Notes: generated by a model not told the origin, from the sequence alone. A DNA stretch of 35,495 nt from CAZBMJ01 sp964493205 (GCA_964493205.1 CAZBMJ010000022.1:1-35495), one strand, 5' to 3'; positions 1 to 9,439 are shown, numbered from the stretch's first letter. Program-made: numbers and translations.

Positions 1-68
1 GCTTATCCAAAACTCAGATTAACTAATCAATACTTATGGGTAATCATATGGTCAGGGCACGTAGAGAG
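1..68. repeat. Remnants of dispersed repeats at the left window edge
   Basis: Positions 3-17 read TTATCCAAAACTCAG, the exact reverse complement of 35412-35426 and nearly identical to the right terminal repeat of the 9242-9418 element. The orientation puts the body of that element to the left, outside the window. Positions 56-68 read GGCACGTAGAGAG, the reverse complement of the outer arm found at 22253-22265. Nothing coding was recognised between 69 and 190. Confidence 0.6.
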
Positions 69-190
69 CGAGTGAAAAGCGTATAATGGTTGTTAATTTG
101 CTATGTTCGTGTCGATACCTCAGGAACGAGCAGTGGCACAAAGATACTCTTTTTATGTAAATATTTTTTAAGTATTTTATTTATGATTTA

Positions 191-1762
191 TTATCCATCT
201 TTTGACGTATCAAAATTGTTTTCATTCTCAAAGAAAAGCTTATCAAAATTTCCTTCTTCTAAGGGGTTAAAATAGTCATCATCATTATTTTCTTCTGAAG
301 GTAGTGCTTGATAATACGGTTCCCAAAAACTATTTTCTTTTTTAAGTTTTTCATCATCTATGTCATCATCATCTTGTCCTGGAATAAATTGGCGAATTAA
401 CAATGGTGTAACCAATCTTGTGGAAACACAATATTGATCTTTCTCATTTTCTAAAAATTCTCTAATTAAAAAAGTGTTCCAAGTTTCTTGATCCTCTTTT
501 GGTTGAGCTTCAAGTAAGCTTTCTTGTTTTTCAGTTTCAATAAGGTACTTTTGACAAGTAATACATATAAGAAGACTTTTTATTTCCATATTTTCTATAT
601 AATTTAAAGTTTCAGGGTCCCCACTGATTTTTATTTTATAATTTGAAAGACTAACCCAAAGATAATTAGCATGAAATTTTTTATCATATATTTCTTCTGT
701 AGAAATTTCACATGGACAGATTTTTCCTTGGCAGTTTTTGTGGCAGTCCCAAAATTCTTTTTTTGCGGAATCAATTTTAGTATTTTGTAAAGTAGTTATA
801 TACAATATGATTTTGTTTTTGGATAAAGGCCTATCATAATTTTTTTCAAATCTGGAGTTATGTTTCCTATGAGTCTCAAAGCTAAACTTAAACAGCCCAA
901 ATTTTTTTAAATTTAAAAAATTGTATTTACTTTCAGCTATGATTTTTTTGTTTCTAAAAGCATAATTTAATGCACGACCTCCTTCTAATGCACAACCTTC
1001 ATTTTGTTCTGTTTCTGAAAATATTTGTGTAAATGCCAAGAAAGCATATGTTTTATAGCCTGGCGGTGCATATAAAGCAAAACAATCTAAAGATCTTAAT
1101 ATTTTCAACAAATCTCTCTCAGATTCTGGTCTTTCATTAAATGGATCTTTCACTGCTTTTGCTGGAATATGAGGTATTAAATAGTGTTCATAAGATTTTA
1201 AAATTACTTCACCTACAGGTACTATATTTGTATCAAAAATATAGCCACGCTCAAAAGCAAACAAAAAAAGCGTAAATTTATCTTTTAAGGCTACATCTGA
1301 CTTTCTATTTTTTAGATTAATTTCAACTTGCTCATAATTTAGTAAAGTGCTTTGCAATTTTTGCCTTTGATTATTTTTATCTTTTATCATGTAAGCAATG
1401 AATTTTTTGCTATATTCTCGTAGCATCTCATCTTCAGCATTCTGAAATGATAGCAAAAATTCTATAACTCCAAACACCTTTATGTCAACATTTTCTTCTT
1501 TAAAAAGTTCTACATAATGTTCTTTGAAAACATCTAAACAATAGAATCTAATTTCGTGTTTTATGCCAGTTTTACTTTCTTGATTTTGTAACTGCTTAGC
1601 AGTTAATACAGGACCAATATAGTCATGACCAATTATAGAATGAAGAGGATTTGCCTCTGGAGGTGGCCCAATCCAAGTGTAATGGATCGTTTCACCCAAA
1701 TTTAGAGAGAAAACTATTTTAACGTACAAGTACACAGCAATTATAAAACCTAATTTAAACAT
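191..1762 (-). CDS. Secreted glycosyltransferase-like protein, uncertain
   Basis: A 523-residue protein with a hydrophobic N-terminal signal segment (residues 1-20). Two short motifs resemble DXD-type sugar transferases of the TcdA/TcdB and Gly_transf_sug kind: IHYTWIGPP at 26-34 (compare IHxxWIG) and ERGYIFDTN at 171-179 (compare GGIYLDxD). The second Asp of the DXD motif is Asn here (D177-T-N179), so activity is doubtful or the family assignment is wrong. The C-terminal half has a cluster of cysteines (CHKNCQGKICPC) and ends in a very acidic, Asp/Asn-rich tail. The start has a GAGG ribosome binding site nine bases upstream. No operon partner: the next minus-strand gene upstream is over 500 bases away. 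The sugar-transferase reading is inference from motifs; it could be an unrelated secreted protein. Confidence 0.7.
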   Translation of the reverse strand: MFKLGFIIAVYLYVKIVFSLNLGETIHYTWIGPPPEANPLHSIIGHDYIGPVLTAKQLQNQESKTGIKHEIRFYCLDVFKEHYVELFKEENVDIKVFGVIEFLLSFQNAEDEMLREYSKKFIAYMIKDKNNQRQKLQSTLLNYEQVEINLKNRKSDVALKDKFTLFLFAFERGYIFDTNIVPVGEVILKSYEHYLIPHIPAKAVKDPFNERPESERDLLKILRSLDCFALYAPPGYKTYAFLAFTQIFSETEQNEGCALEGGRALNYAFRNKKIIAESKYNFLNLKKFGLFKFSFETHRKHNSRFEKNYDRPLSKNKIILYITTLQNTKIDSAKKEFWDCHKNCQGKICPCEISTEEIYDKKFHANYLWVSLSNYKIKISGDPETLNYIENMEIKSLLICITCQKYLIETEKQESLLEAQPKEDQETWNTFLIREFLENEKDQYCVSTRLVTPLLIRQFIPGQDDDDIDDEKLKKENSFWEPYYQALPSEENNDDDYFNPLEEGNFDKLFFENENNFDTSKDG

Positions 1763-2296
1763 TATTTAAACCTCATTAATATATTTTAATTAAACACAAA
1801 ATTTTTTTCTAAAAATTAAACTTATTATCAAATAACTCAATAGGGTTAATGTTTAATTAACCTTAGTTTTGCTTAAGGCTTTACAAAAAAGCGCATGCAG
1901 TTTTATATATTTGCAGGCATTTGAAAAAAGAATTTCCTGGTTTGGTCTCATATTCGCGTTTTGTCCAGTTAATACCACGTTTTATACACTATGTACTACG
2001 TTGTTTTTATGCTTCCGCACTCTTTTTAGAAGCCTATTTTTAAGCCAAATTTATAAAAGATGCTACTTATTATGAACGGCTTTTTTATGATAATCCATAG
2101 CATAGATGTTGATTTTCATGATAATCAAAACCACTGGTGCGGATTTTAAGGATTTCACGGGGAAAAAAATATTAGATATTAATAATTAACTTGATTTTTA
2201 GATAAGCAAGATATTTGAATTCTCTTTTGAGCCCATTCCTATGTGCCCTGCTTAGAATATTTTGATTATTTGCAGTACAAAAAAATGATGTGAAGA
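1763..2296. other. Gene-poor stretch with repeat traces
   Basis: No convincing gene. There is a small hairpin at 1844-1862 (GGTTAAT, loop, ATTAACC). A degraded copy of the palindromic-repeat arm lies at 2234-2247 (CATTCCTATGTGCC, compare the reverse complement of 9366-9376). At about 2090-2165 the minus strand has near-repeats AAATCC-TTA-AAATCCG and a short unsupported open stretch, which look like decayed sequence. The open frame on the plus strand at 1869-2075 starts with TTG, has no ribosome binding site and no recognisable content. Confidence 0.5.
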
Positions 2297-2689
2297 TTAA
2301 ATTTTACTTGGTATGGGCCAAATAATTCCCATTGCAATGGCTTCAATTAGGTATGTTCTTTTAATAGAGGATGCCGCTTCCTTACCAAGCTTTATAAGAC
2401 TTTCATCGTAGGCGTTTTTAACTTCATAATACCATTCATTAGCCGATAATTTTTTTCCTACAAATTTTTCTAACTTTAATGTTAACTCTCCAGCCAAATA
2501 TCTACCTGCTCGTCTTTTACTTATACTTAGATATTCCATTGCCAGATCAAAATTTTCTTGAGTGATTTCATGTTTCTTGCTATATATTTCGTGGAACTTT
2601 TCTCTGTCCTCTACAGAAATACTATCAAATGCTGCAAGTGGTACAGTAAATAAAATCATTGCAATAAGTATCTCTTTTCTAAAAAACAT
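2297..2689 (-). CDS. Small secreted protein of unknown function
   Basis: About 130 residues with a clear signal peptide (MFFRKEI, then a hydrophobic run ending near VPLAAF), so probably periplasmic or secreted. The mature part is charged and helical, rich in Lys and Glu, with no motif I recognise; the last 15 residues turn hydrophobic (AIAMGIIWPIP). The start at 2689 is preferred over the ATG 12 bases upstream because GGAG sits six bases before it and overlaps the upstream ATG. It follows the patatin gene by about 65 bases on the same strand and could be its distal operon partner. Confidence 0.65.
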   Translation of the reverse strand: MFFRKEILIAMILFTVPLAAFDSISVEDREKFHEIYSKKHEITQENFDLAMEYLSISKRRAGRYLAGELTLKLEKFVGKKLSANEWYYEVKNAYDESLIKLGKEAASSIKRTYLIEAIAMGIIWPIPSKI

Positions 2690-2753
2690 TTTCAACTCCA
2701 TTTATTTTGAATTTTGCTTAGTCATTTATTAAGATGCAATAGGCTTAAAAGAA

Positions 2754-3995
2754 TTACAACGAAAAAAACTCAATAATCTCTTTTCTTTTAATATCGGCAT
2801 CATGCATGCCAAGCTTTATAAGTTCTGAGGCAAATTCATAATCAAATAATAAATAGCTCAATAAATCACTTGCTTGTCCCACACCAACATCACCTAAACG
2901 ATGTAATAATGGACCTACCAATGAGCCTGCTCTGGCAGCAATAGACCCACGCTGCAAGTGACGGCTGGCAACTTCGGCAATATCAATACTTGGTCTTACT
3001 TCTAACGTAGATATTTCCCGATAAGCTGCACCTCTGGCTTTAACCATTAAATCATCCATAAATGGTACAAAGTTATCGCCAAATTCTCTTTGACCTTCTT
3101 GCAACATTATATTGTATCGACGTAAGCGCTTTAAATCATAATCGGTTTTGTCTACTAACAAGGCATTGAGAATTTTGCCTAATAAATAAGCTGCAGAAGG
3201 AAAAGCATCAATTTTATTTTCTTGTGCTTTATTAAGGGACCATGAGGGATCTTCACTTTTAAGACCAACCACAAATAAACGATCAGCTCCTAATCTTAAG
3301 GCGGGAGAAATAGGTGTATTTAATTTAATAGATCCATCACTATAAATTTCATTATTAATAGACACTGCTGGAAAGACCCACGGAATAGCAGCAGAAGCCA
3401 ATGCATGACTCGCTTCTATTTCTACTGCATGAGCTTCAATTTGTGGATCAGTGCTCCATGAAGGAAGTCCATCTGCTTGACGTTGCACAAAAACATGAGT
3501 TTTACCTGAACGAATATGAGTAGCATTAATAGCCAATGCTTTATAAAAACCTTCTGCATGGTTTTGTTGTAGCTTTTTCCAAGGGATTTCGTTTCTAACC
3601 AAAGCTTCCATGGGAGAAGTGTTAAATAAACCACCTAATCTGCCAGGTCCAATGACATCGTCAAGTTCGCCACGGCCTTTAGAACCCAGCAAAAATCTAG
3701 GCAAATTAAAAATTTCTCTCATGCCTAACTGATAAACCTTGTCTATTTGCAAACTTTGCCAAAGTTTAATTAAGCCTCTACCTTGCATTTCTGGAGTATG
3801 GCTCATTGCCGCCATATAACAACAATTAATTGCTCCCACAGATGATCCACAAAGTATTTCAAAACGAACATGAGGTTTAATACGAGCAGGTAGCTCATCT
3901 CTAATATATTTTATGACCCCAGCTTCATATGCACCACGAGCACCTCCACCGGCAAGTACTAGAGCTGTTTGGGGAGCTTTTTTATAGCGGGGCAT
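2754..3995 (-). CDS. Patatin-like phospholipase
   Basis: A 413-residue protein of the patatin/RssA family of serine acyl hydrolases, which cleave phospholipid or lysophospholipid acyl chains with a Ser-Asp dyad. The oxyanion-hole motif GGGARG is at residues 16-21, the nucleophile elbow GSSVG at 50-54 (Ser52) and the catalytic Asp in DGS at 220-222. All key residues are present, so it should be active. There is no signal peptide; the enzyme is cytoplasmic or exported by a non-Sec route. In intracellular bacteria, patatins of this type are often effectors (for example ExoU and Legionella Vip proteins), but that role is only inferred. It lies 145 bases downstream of feoB with its own AAGGATC ribosome binding site. 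Confidence 0.93.
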   Translation of the reverse strand: MPRYKKAPQTALVLAGGGARGAYEAGVIKYIRDELPARIKPHVRFEILCGSSVGAINCCYMAAMSHTPEMQGRGLIKLWQSLQIDKVYQLGMREIFNLPRFLLGSKGRGELDDVIGPGRLGGLFNTSPMEALVRNEIPWKKLQQNHAEGFYKALAINATHIRSGKTHVFVQRQADGLPSWSTDPQIEAHAVEIEASHALASAAIPWVFPAVSINNEIYSDGSIKLNTPISPALRLGADRLFVVGLKSEDPSWSLNKAQENKIDAFPSAAYLLGKILNALLVDKTDYDLKRLRRYNIMLQEGQREFGDNFVPFMDDLMVKARGAAYREISTLEVRPSIDIAEVASRHLQRGSIAARAGSLVGPLLHRLGDVGVGQASDLLSYLLFDYEFASELIKLGMHDADIKRKEIIEFFSL

Positions 3996-4140
3996 AATGA
4001 TCCTTTAGTTCTTAGCTTTATTATAGTAGAATTATTAGTTGATTTGTGGCAATTATTTAAGCATTTTTTAGGCTTTAATTTTTTATATAAATATATACAA
4101 GATACTATAAGTAAAAATATGACTATAAGCTTATCAACTA

Positions 4141-6204
4141 TTAACCAAACCATAATAAACCACCTTGATAAGTGATAACAGCTAAAAAATAAGCAAAAAA
4201 GGTCATGAATAAAAATTGTGAGACGGCCCAAAACCATGACTTAGTTTCATTTTTAGTAACTATTACGGTGCTTATACATTGCATAGCCAGCGTAAAAAAT
4301 ATTAATAAACTAAAACCAGCCAAGGGAGAAACATTTTTTTTAAAAGTATTTTTTAAATCATTTTCTTGGTTATTTTCCAAACCGTAGGCGACAGCAATAC
4401 TGGATACAAAAACTTCTCTGGCCAAGAAACTGGCCATTATTCCCATGCCTATTTGCCAATCAGCACCCATGAGACTAAAAGCTGGCTCAATTTTATGGCC
4501 GATCATAGCAGCAATACTATTTTGTTGATCACTTGCTTTATCTAAAACATATTGGTTATTTTCTAGAGAAAAATTTAAGTTAAACAAGGCCCACATTACC
4601 ACAGTGGCTGCTAAAATTGTGCCCCCAATATCTTTTATAAATTTACTTATTTTATCGCTAACTTTATTGAAAATAGCCATTATTTTAGGGATTCTAAATA
4701 TTGGTAAATCTATGGATAAACTTGAGTTATTATTGTTTTTCATAATTTTTGATAACATAAATGCCGAAGTTAAAGCTGCTAGGAGTCCTAAGGAGTACAT
4801 GCTTAAAAAAATTAAAGCAGCAATATTAATAAATCCAAATATTGGTGGGTAATTACTAAATAAAGCGCCTACAATAAGGGCAAATACGGGCAGTCTAGCA
4901 GAACAAGTAATAAAAGGAGTTACCATAATAGTTATCAGACGCTCTTTTTTTGAAGCAATAGTCCGCGTGGCAACGATGGCTGGAACGGCACAAGCAAAAG
5001 AAGAAAGCATGGGTGCTACTGATTTTCCACATAATCCTAATTTTTTTAAACGATGATCAAGCAAAAAAGTAGCTCTCGCCATATAACCGCTATCTTCTAG
5101 TATGGCTAAAAATGCAAACAAAAGGGCAATGAGTGGTATAAAAGACAAAACAGTACCCAGGCCTGCAAAAATACCATCAACAAGCAATGATTGTACTAAT
5201 GAATTGGCAGGTAATAATGATGATGCAGCATGAGCTGTAGTATTAATAGCCTGCTCAACAAGATCGCATACAGGCTGCGCTAATAAAAAAATTGCCTGCA
5301 AGAAAAAGATAAATATGAATAATAATATTATTGGTCCTAATATGGGCGCTAAGAAAACTTTGTCTAACCTATCAGACCAGGCTCTGAGACTAAAATCATC
5401 ACTTTTTAATTCAGCTAAATAGGCATCAACTTTTAAAAATCGCTCTTGAGGCAAATTTAAGATTAATTTTTCTAGTTCTTCATTTTCTTCTTGGCTAAAC
5501 AATGTCTCATCTAATTTGTGATTAGGTTTAAACACGCCTTTTTTATGCCAATTTATCAAAAATATACTTATGTTTTTAATAATATCTTCGCTATTGTGTG
5601 CATGTTTTGAAAAAACAAAGGGTTTTGTAGGTATTAAACTTAACTTATCTTGTAAATTTTTTGATAAACTTGTGAATAATAATGGCTGTTCTTTGAGATT
5701 AGCCAACAAAGAACCTGCAAGAATGGCGCTAATAGTATTTTTTAGGGTGCCTAAAGTAGCTTTTTCTTCTTGGTTGACCAAGATAACATGAGCACCACTA
5801 GATTTTTTAATAACCCCTAAAATTTTTTGTCTTTTATTGCTATGGGCTTCATCAGCCATATTTAGGGCAATAATAGCTTTAAAACCAAGTTCTATGACTT
5901 GTAAATATAAATATAAGCCTCTTCTTAGCTGATTTATATCGATGACAACTACCACTAAAGAATGCTTTTCTAATAAAGCCTTGGTAGTAACTTCTTCTTC
6001 TTCTGATGCAGGTATTAGACTATAGGTTCCAGGTAAGTCAACAATGGTGATTTCTTGATTGGCAATATTTAAAAATGAACCTATTTTGGCTTCTACAGTG
6101 ATACCTGGATAGTTTGCAACCTTAGCATTTGAACCTGTTAGAGCATTAAATAAAGTACTTTTTCCGCAATTGGGGTTGCCAATAAATAACACTGAAGCAT
6201 GCAT
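4141..6204 (-). CDS. feoB: Ferrous iron transport protein B
   Basis: A 687-residue inner-membrane Fe(II) transporter with an N-terminal G domain. G1 is GNPNCGKST (residues 9-17), the G2 Thr is in PGITVE, G3 is DLPG (56-59) and G4 is NMAD (115-118). The C-terminal half has the FeoB gate regions, including the conserved cysteine segments PMLSSFACAVPA and TCSARLPV, among about nine membrane segments. Length is slightly below the usual 700-770, mainly from a compact linker. It is 22 bases downstream of feoA. An AAGGA ribosome binding site precedes the start. Confidence 0.97.
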   Translation of the reverse strand: MHASVLFIGNPNCGKSTLFNALTGSNAKVANYPGITVEAKIGSFLNIANQEITIVDLPGTYSLIPASEEEEVTTKALLEKHSLVVVVIDINQLRRGLYLYLQVIELGFKAIIALNMADEAHSNKRQKILGVIKKSSGAHVILVNQEEKATLGTLKNTISAILAGSLLANLKEQPLLFTSLSKNLQDKLSLIPTKPFVFSKHAHNSEDIIKNISIFLINWHKKGVFKPNHKLDETLFSQEENEELEKLILNLPQERFLKVDAYLAELKSDDFSLRAWSDRLDKVFLAPILGPIILLFIFIFFLQAIFLLAQPVCDLVEQAINTTAHAASSLLPANSLVQSLLVDGIFAGLGTVLSFIPLIALLFAFLAILEDSGYMARATFLLDHRLKKLGLCGKSVAPMLSSFACAVPAIVATRTIASKKERLITIMVTPFITCSARLPVFALIVGALFSNYPPIFGFINIAALIFLSMYSLGLLAALTSAFMLSKIMKNNNNSSLSIDLPIFRIPKIMAIFNKVSDKISKFIKDIGGTILAATVVMWALFNLNFSLENNQYVLDKASDQQNSIAAMIGHKIEPAFSLMGADWQIGMGIMASFLAREVFVSSIAVAYGLENNQENDLKNTFKKNVSPLAGFSLLIFFTLAMQCISTVIVTKNETKSWFWAVSQFLFMTFFAYFLAVITYQGGLLWFG

Positions 6205-6226
6205 GTTTAAGTATATTCCTTAAATT

Positions 6227-6463
6227 TTATTTGGTGATTACTAAAAAAACAGACGCTAAATCAATATCAATGCATAGCCTACTTTGTTCTAGAGCTACTT
6301 CCATGATGCCAAAACTGTGAGATTTTCTTAAAATAGTTAAACAGGAGCCTTTAGTTAAGCCCAATTCAAATAAACGATACATACCCTCTTTGTTAGGAGA
6401 ATTATATCCTAATATTTGGCATAGTTGACCCAATGGAGCTTTATTTAAACTAACTGTTTCCAT
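6227..6463 (-). CDS. feoA: Ferrous iron transport protein A
   Basis: A 78-residue SH3-like cytoplasmic protein of the FeoA family that assists FeoB in Fe(II) uptake. The family pattern of an N-terminal Leu-rich strand, then RLFELGLTKGS (compare RLxxLGLxPG), then hydrophobic strands is clear. It is first in a feoA-feoB operon. A 17-bp perfect palindrome 52 bases upstream is a candidate Fur site. Confidence 0.93.
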   Translation of the reverse strand: METVSLNKAPLGQLCQILGYNSPNKEGMYRLFELGLTKGSCLTILRKSHSFGIMEVALEQSRLCIDIDLASVFLVITK

Positions 6464-6514
6464 AAGATTTACACCCGGATTTCATAATATTTTATTGCAA
6501 ATAACAGTATTTAG

Positions 6515-6531
6515 TTGCAAATCATTTGCAA
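6515..6531. promoter_or_regulatory. Candidate Fur operator of feoAB
   Basis: TTGCAAATCATTTGCAA is a perfect palindrome about a central C. It lies 52 bases upstream of feoA, and a second TTGCAAAT-like half lies at about 6495-6502. Its position before a ferrous-iron operon and its GCAAAT...ATTTGC symmetry resemble Fur boxes. The assignment is inference. Confidence 0.5.
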
Positions 6532-6640
6532 TTAGACAATACCCTTAAAGGCATTATATTGGTTTTATTTTTGTAGGCAAAATAAAGATTTATGGTTATT
6601 GGTTATTTTTTGTGATTTAGAGTGGATAAGGTTTGTATAC

Positions 6641-8521
6641 ATGAGCAAGAATTTTTATTTGGATAACGAAGACTTAAAGCTTAATTTTTTAAATCAAAAT
6701 TGGGCTGAACTATTTCCTCTTATAGAGCCCGACACTAAAGATACCAATGCTCCCAGAAATGCTGAGGAAGCGTTGGTTTTATATGAAGAATTTTTAATTT
6801 CTTTAGGGCAATTCATCGCCGAAGAGATAGATCCTAAGGCCCATTTACTAGACTCTCAGCATCCAACGCTCATAGATGGTGAGATGATCGATGCTGAAGT
6901 TATGCGAGAATTTATAGTTGGCTTAAAAGACATGGGCGCCATGGCTTTGCCTTTTTCTAGGCATGTAGATGGATTTAATTTGCCCTGGAGTGTGGCCAAT
7001 ATTGTTTGTGAAATGCTTGCAAGAGCTGATGTTTCATTGATGACCTATTATGGTTTTTTTTCGGGCATAGGCCTTGCTTTTCAAAGCTTTGCCTTAGAAG
7101 AGGGTAGTTTTGAAGCAAAAAATGGCAAAATTTTATCTACCAGATTTGATACGGTGATGAGAGATTTATGCCAAGGAAAAACGTCAGGTGCCATGTGCTT
7201 AACAGAGCCTCAGGCTGGCTCTGATTTAGGACAAATTCGTACTACGGCTAAAAAAGGGCCTGATAAACATTGGTATCTAAATGGTCAAAAAATATGGATC
7301 ACTTGTGGTCATGGTGAGCATCATTTGGTTTTGGCACGTTCAGAAGACCCAAAAACTCATCCAGGTCTCAAAGGTTTATCTTTATTTTATGTTCCTGCAC
7401 ATATAGAAAAAGATGGTAAAAAAGTTCGTAATTTTAGTATTGGTAATCAAGAGAAAAAAATGGGTCAACATTCATCTGTTACCGTTACTTTAAATTACGA
7501 CAATACTAAAGGCGAATTAGTAGGTAAAAGAGGCCATGGCTTTAAAAATATGACGCTAGTCATGAATAGCGCTCGTTTATTAGTAGGATATGAAGGCTTA
7601 GGCTTATGTGAAAAAGCTTATCGTATGGCTAATGAGTTTGCTCATGAACGATTTAGTATGGGCAAGAAAATAGTTGATCACGAGATGATCGCTGATTATT
7701 TAGATGAAATTAATGTGAATAACAAAGCCTTGCGAGCTTTGGCATTTTTAGCTGGTTTTAATGAAGAGACTGCCAATAAGATCAAAGAATATTTAAAACT
7801 TAATAATCTTAGTGATGAAGATAAAAAATCTTATGAAGAAAAATATAAATATTATAAATGGCAAGCACGATTAGCCACACCCTTAGTTAAATATACAGCG
7901 AGCGAGAATGCTGTTTATGCCGCTCGCATGAATATGCAAATTATGGGTGGAGTAGGCTATATGAAAGAGTATGGTGCTGAAAAACTTTTAAGAGATGCTC
8001 TTATACTGCCCATTTATGAAGGAACAAGCCAAATACAAGCATTAATGGTGCTCAAAGATCACCTACAATATGCTATGCGCAACCCTGGCATATTTTTTGC
8101 TCGAATGGCACAAACCAAAGTATCTATTTTAACTGCTAAAACTGACAGTGAAAGAAAGCTATATAAACTAAAATCTCTTTACTATTCTGCTATGCAAACC
8201 ATTTTGACCAGAATTTTAATGGATAAGTTTGGTGATTTAAAAGAAAAACCTATTTTAGAATGGAAATCAGCATTTTTACAAGATTGGGATGCAAAAACCG
8301 ATTTTAGTTTTGGTTTATTAAATGCCGAAAAATTTTGTGTAATAGCCAGCCGCTTATGGATGGCTAAAGCTTTAGTTCGGCAAACCCTAAAGCTTAGTGA
8401 TGAAAAGCTTAAGGAAGAACGCATAAAAATTTGTGAAGATTTTCTTAATCGCTCAGAAGCTAAAATGCGTGGCTTGCTTATTGAAATAGAAGCCAGCAGA
8501 GCAATAGCTAAAAGCCATTAA
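6641..8521 (+). CDS. Acyl-CoA dehydrogenase
   Basis: A 626-residue FAD-dependent acyl-CoA dehydrogenase of the long type with a C-terminal helical extension, oxidising acyl-CoA to 2-enoyl-CoA in beta-oxidation or a related pathway. The first family signature, MCLTEPQAGSDLG, binds FAD and substrate. The second, around MGGVGYMKEYGAEKLLRD, is followed by IYEGTSQIQ with the catalytic-base Glu. The start at 6641 is chosen over an in-frame ATG 42 bases upstream because AAGG lies nine bases before it and the upstream residues look non-native. No other fatty-acid oxidation genes are nearby. Its stop (8519-8521) abuts the stop of the convergent gene. Confidence 0.95.
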   Translation: MSKNFYLDNEDLKLNFLNQNWAELFPLIEPDTKDTNAPRNAEEALVLYEEFLISLGQFIAEEIDPKAHLLDSQHPTLIDGEMIDAEVMREFIVGLKDMGAMALPFSRHVDGFNLPWSVANIVCEMLARADVSLMTYYGFFSGIGLAFQSFALEEGSFEAKNGKILSTRFDTVMRDLCQGKTSGAMCLTEPQAGSDLGQIRTTAKKGPDKHWYLNGQKIWITCGHGEHHLVLARSEDPKTHPGLKGLSLFYVPAHIEKDGKKVRNFSIGNQEKKMGQHSSVTVTLNYDNTKGELVGKRGHGFKNMTLVMNSARLLVGYEGLGLCEKAYRMANEFAHERFSMGKKIVDHEMIADYLDEINVNNKALRALAFLAGFNEETANKIKEYLKLNNLSDEDKKSYEEKYKYYKWQARLATPLVKYTASENAVYAARMNMQIMGGVGYMKEYGAEKLLRDALILPIYEGTSQIQALMVLKDHLQYAMRNPGIFFARMAQTKVSILTAKTDSERKLYKLKSLYYSAMQTILTRILMDKFGDLKEKPILEWKSAFLQDWDAKTDFSFGLLNAEKFCVIASRLWMAKALVRQTLKLSDEKLKEERIKICEDFLNRSEAKMRGLLIEIEASRAIAKSH

Positions 8522-9223
8522 TTAAAGAGCCATGCTAATGCCCAAATTTAGGTCCACGCCAAAACTTTGGGCAGGTTTTTTAAAGTTGTTTATGCTAGGA
8601 TCTAGTTCTGTGTACATAAGAATATTATTAGCCACGGCAAAACCTAAACCTAGAGTAAGCTTTGTGCCCATTAAGTGAGAATCTTCTTTATTTTGTGAGC
8701 CAAATCGTATGGCGTTCATGGTGAATAATAAACTTGAGTAGGTATACAGATCAGTATTAATATTCATCATAAAATCAGGACCGATGCTAAAGCCTAAGTC
8801 ACCAAAACTTACGTTTTTATAAAAATCGCTGGCTGCTTGACCAAATTGGCGTTGCCACGACAAAGAAAATAATCCACCAAAAAATAGATTTTCATCAAGT
8901 TCTGGTAAGTAACGGATCATCGATTCTGTATGAAGACGAAAACCAGAGTCATTTTTGCCACTCTCAGTAAATAAATTATGCCTAAAGCTTGCATAATCAG
9001 CATTCACATAAACTCCATAATCTAGATCGTAAGCCAAATACTGTGCAAAACTTAATTGAGGGCCCATACTTCCTAGCCCAAAGGTTTTATCAGGCATTTG
9101 CATAGAAGTGCCTAGGCCAAAGCCCACTTTCATAGAATCTTCTTGAGAAGTGAAGATGCCAAAAGTGCAATAAGATGCGGCCGCAAAAGAACTAGCTATC
9201 ACAAAACTTAGTATTTTCTTCAT
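8522..9223 (-). CDS. Outer-membrane beta-barrel protein
   Basis: A 233-residue protein with a typical signal peptide (MKKILSF, then an Ala/Ser-rich run ending near ASYC). The mature part is a series of alternating Gly/aromatic strands (for example YGVYVNADYASF, LFFGGLFSLSW, LGFSIGPDFMM, LTLGLGFAV) as in small outer-membrane barrels. I cannot assign a specific family such as OmpW with confidence. The start has GAGG five bases upstream. A 177-bp repeat element begins only 18 bases upstream of the start, so the promoter is probably inside the element. CTCAG/CTGAG (9230-9244) can form a small hairpin covering the ribosome binding site. Confidence 0.8.
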   Translation of the reverse strand: MKKILSFVIASSFAAASYCTFGIFTSQEDSMKVGFGLGTSMQMPDKTFGLGSMGPQLSFAQYLAYDLDYGVYVNADYASFRHNLFTESGKNDSGFRLHTESMIRYLPELDENLFFGGLFSLSWQRQFGQAASDFYKNVSFGDLGFSIGPDFMMNINTDLYTYSSLLFTMNAIRFGSQNKEDSHLMGTKLTLGLGFAVANNILMYTELDPSINNFKKPAQSFGVDLNLGISMAL

Positions 9224-9241
9224 TTTTTCCTCAGTGAACCT

Positions 9242-9418
9242 GAGCTTTAGATAAGCTATGGCGATTAGTCACTCTCTACGTACCGTGACTCGTTCACGGT
9301 ATCCAGAAAATTAATTCCTACATTGTAAAGGCTAATTGTCTGGATGCCGCGCACAAGGCGACGGCACGTAGGAATGAGTTAAAAATAAAATTTGATGACC
9401 TTAGCTTATCCAAAACTC
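9242..9418. mobile_element. 177-bp MITE-like element with terminal inverted repeats
   Basis: The left end GAGCTTTAGATAAGCTA (9242-9258) and the right end, whose reverse complement is GAGTTTTGGATAAGCTA (9402-9418), match at 15 of 17 positions. Inside, 9271-9377 holds two facing arms, each with its own hairpin. Arm 1 is CTACGT, ACCGTGA, loop CTCGT, TCACGGT, ATCCAG (9276-9306). Arm 2 is CTGGAT, GCCGCGC, loop, GCG-A-CGGC, ACGTAG (9340-9371). CTACGT...ATCCAG pairs with CTGGAT...ACGTAG to fold the whole core as a cruciform. There is no coding capacity. The same end motif recurs at 3-17, 11966-11984 and 35412-35426. No clear target-site duplication was seen. Confidence 0.65.
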
Positions 9419-9439
9419 GATTCAATTAACAAATTTTAA

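Noticed and set aside
1869..2075. 68-codon plus-strand open frame
   Set aside because: TTG start, no ribosome binding site, no recognisable protein content; treated as non-coding.
8182..8424. Open frame antisense to the acyl-CoA dehydrogenase
   Set aside because: Overlaps conserved coding sequence; no ribosome binding site or motif.
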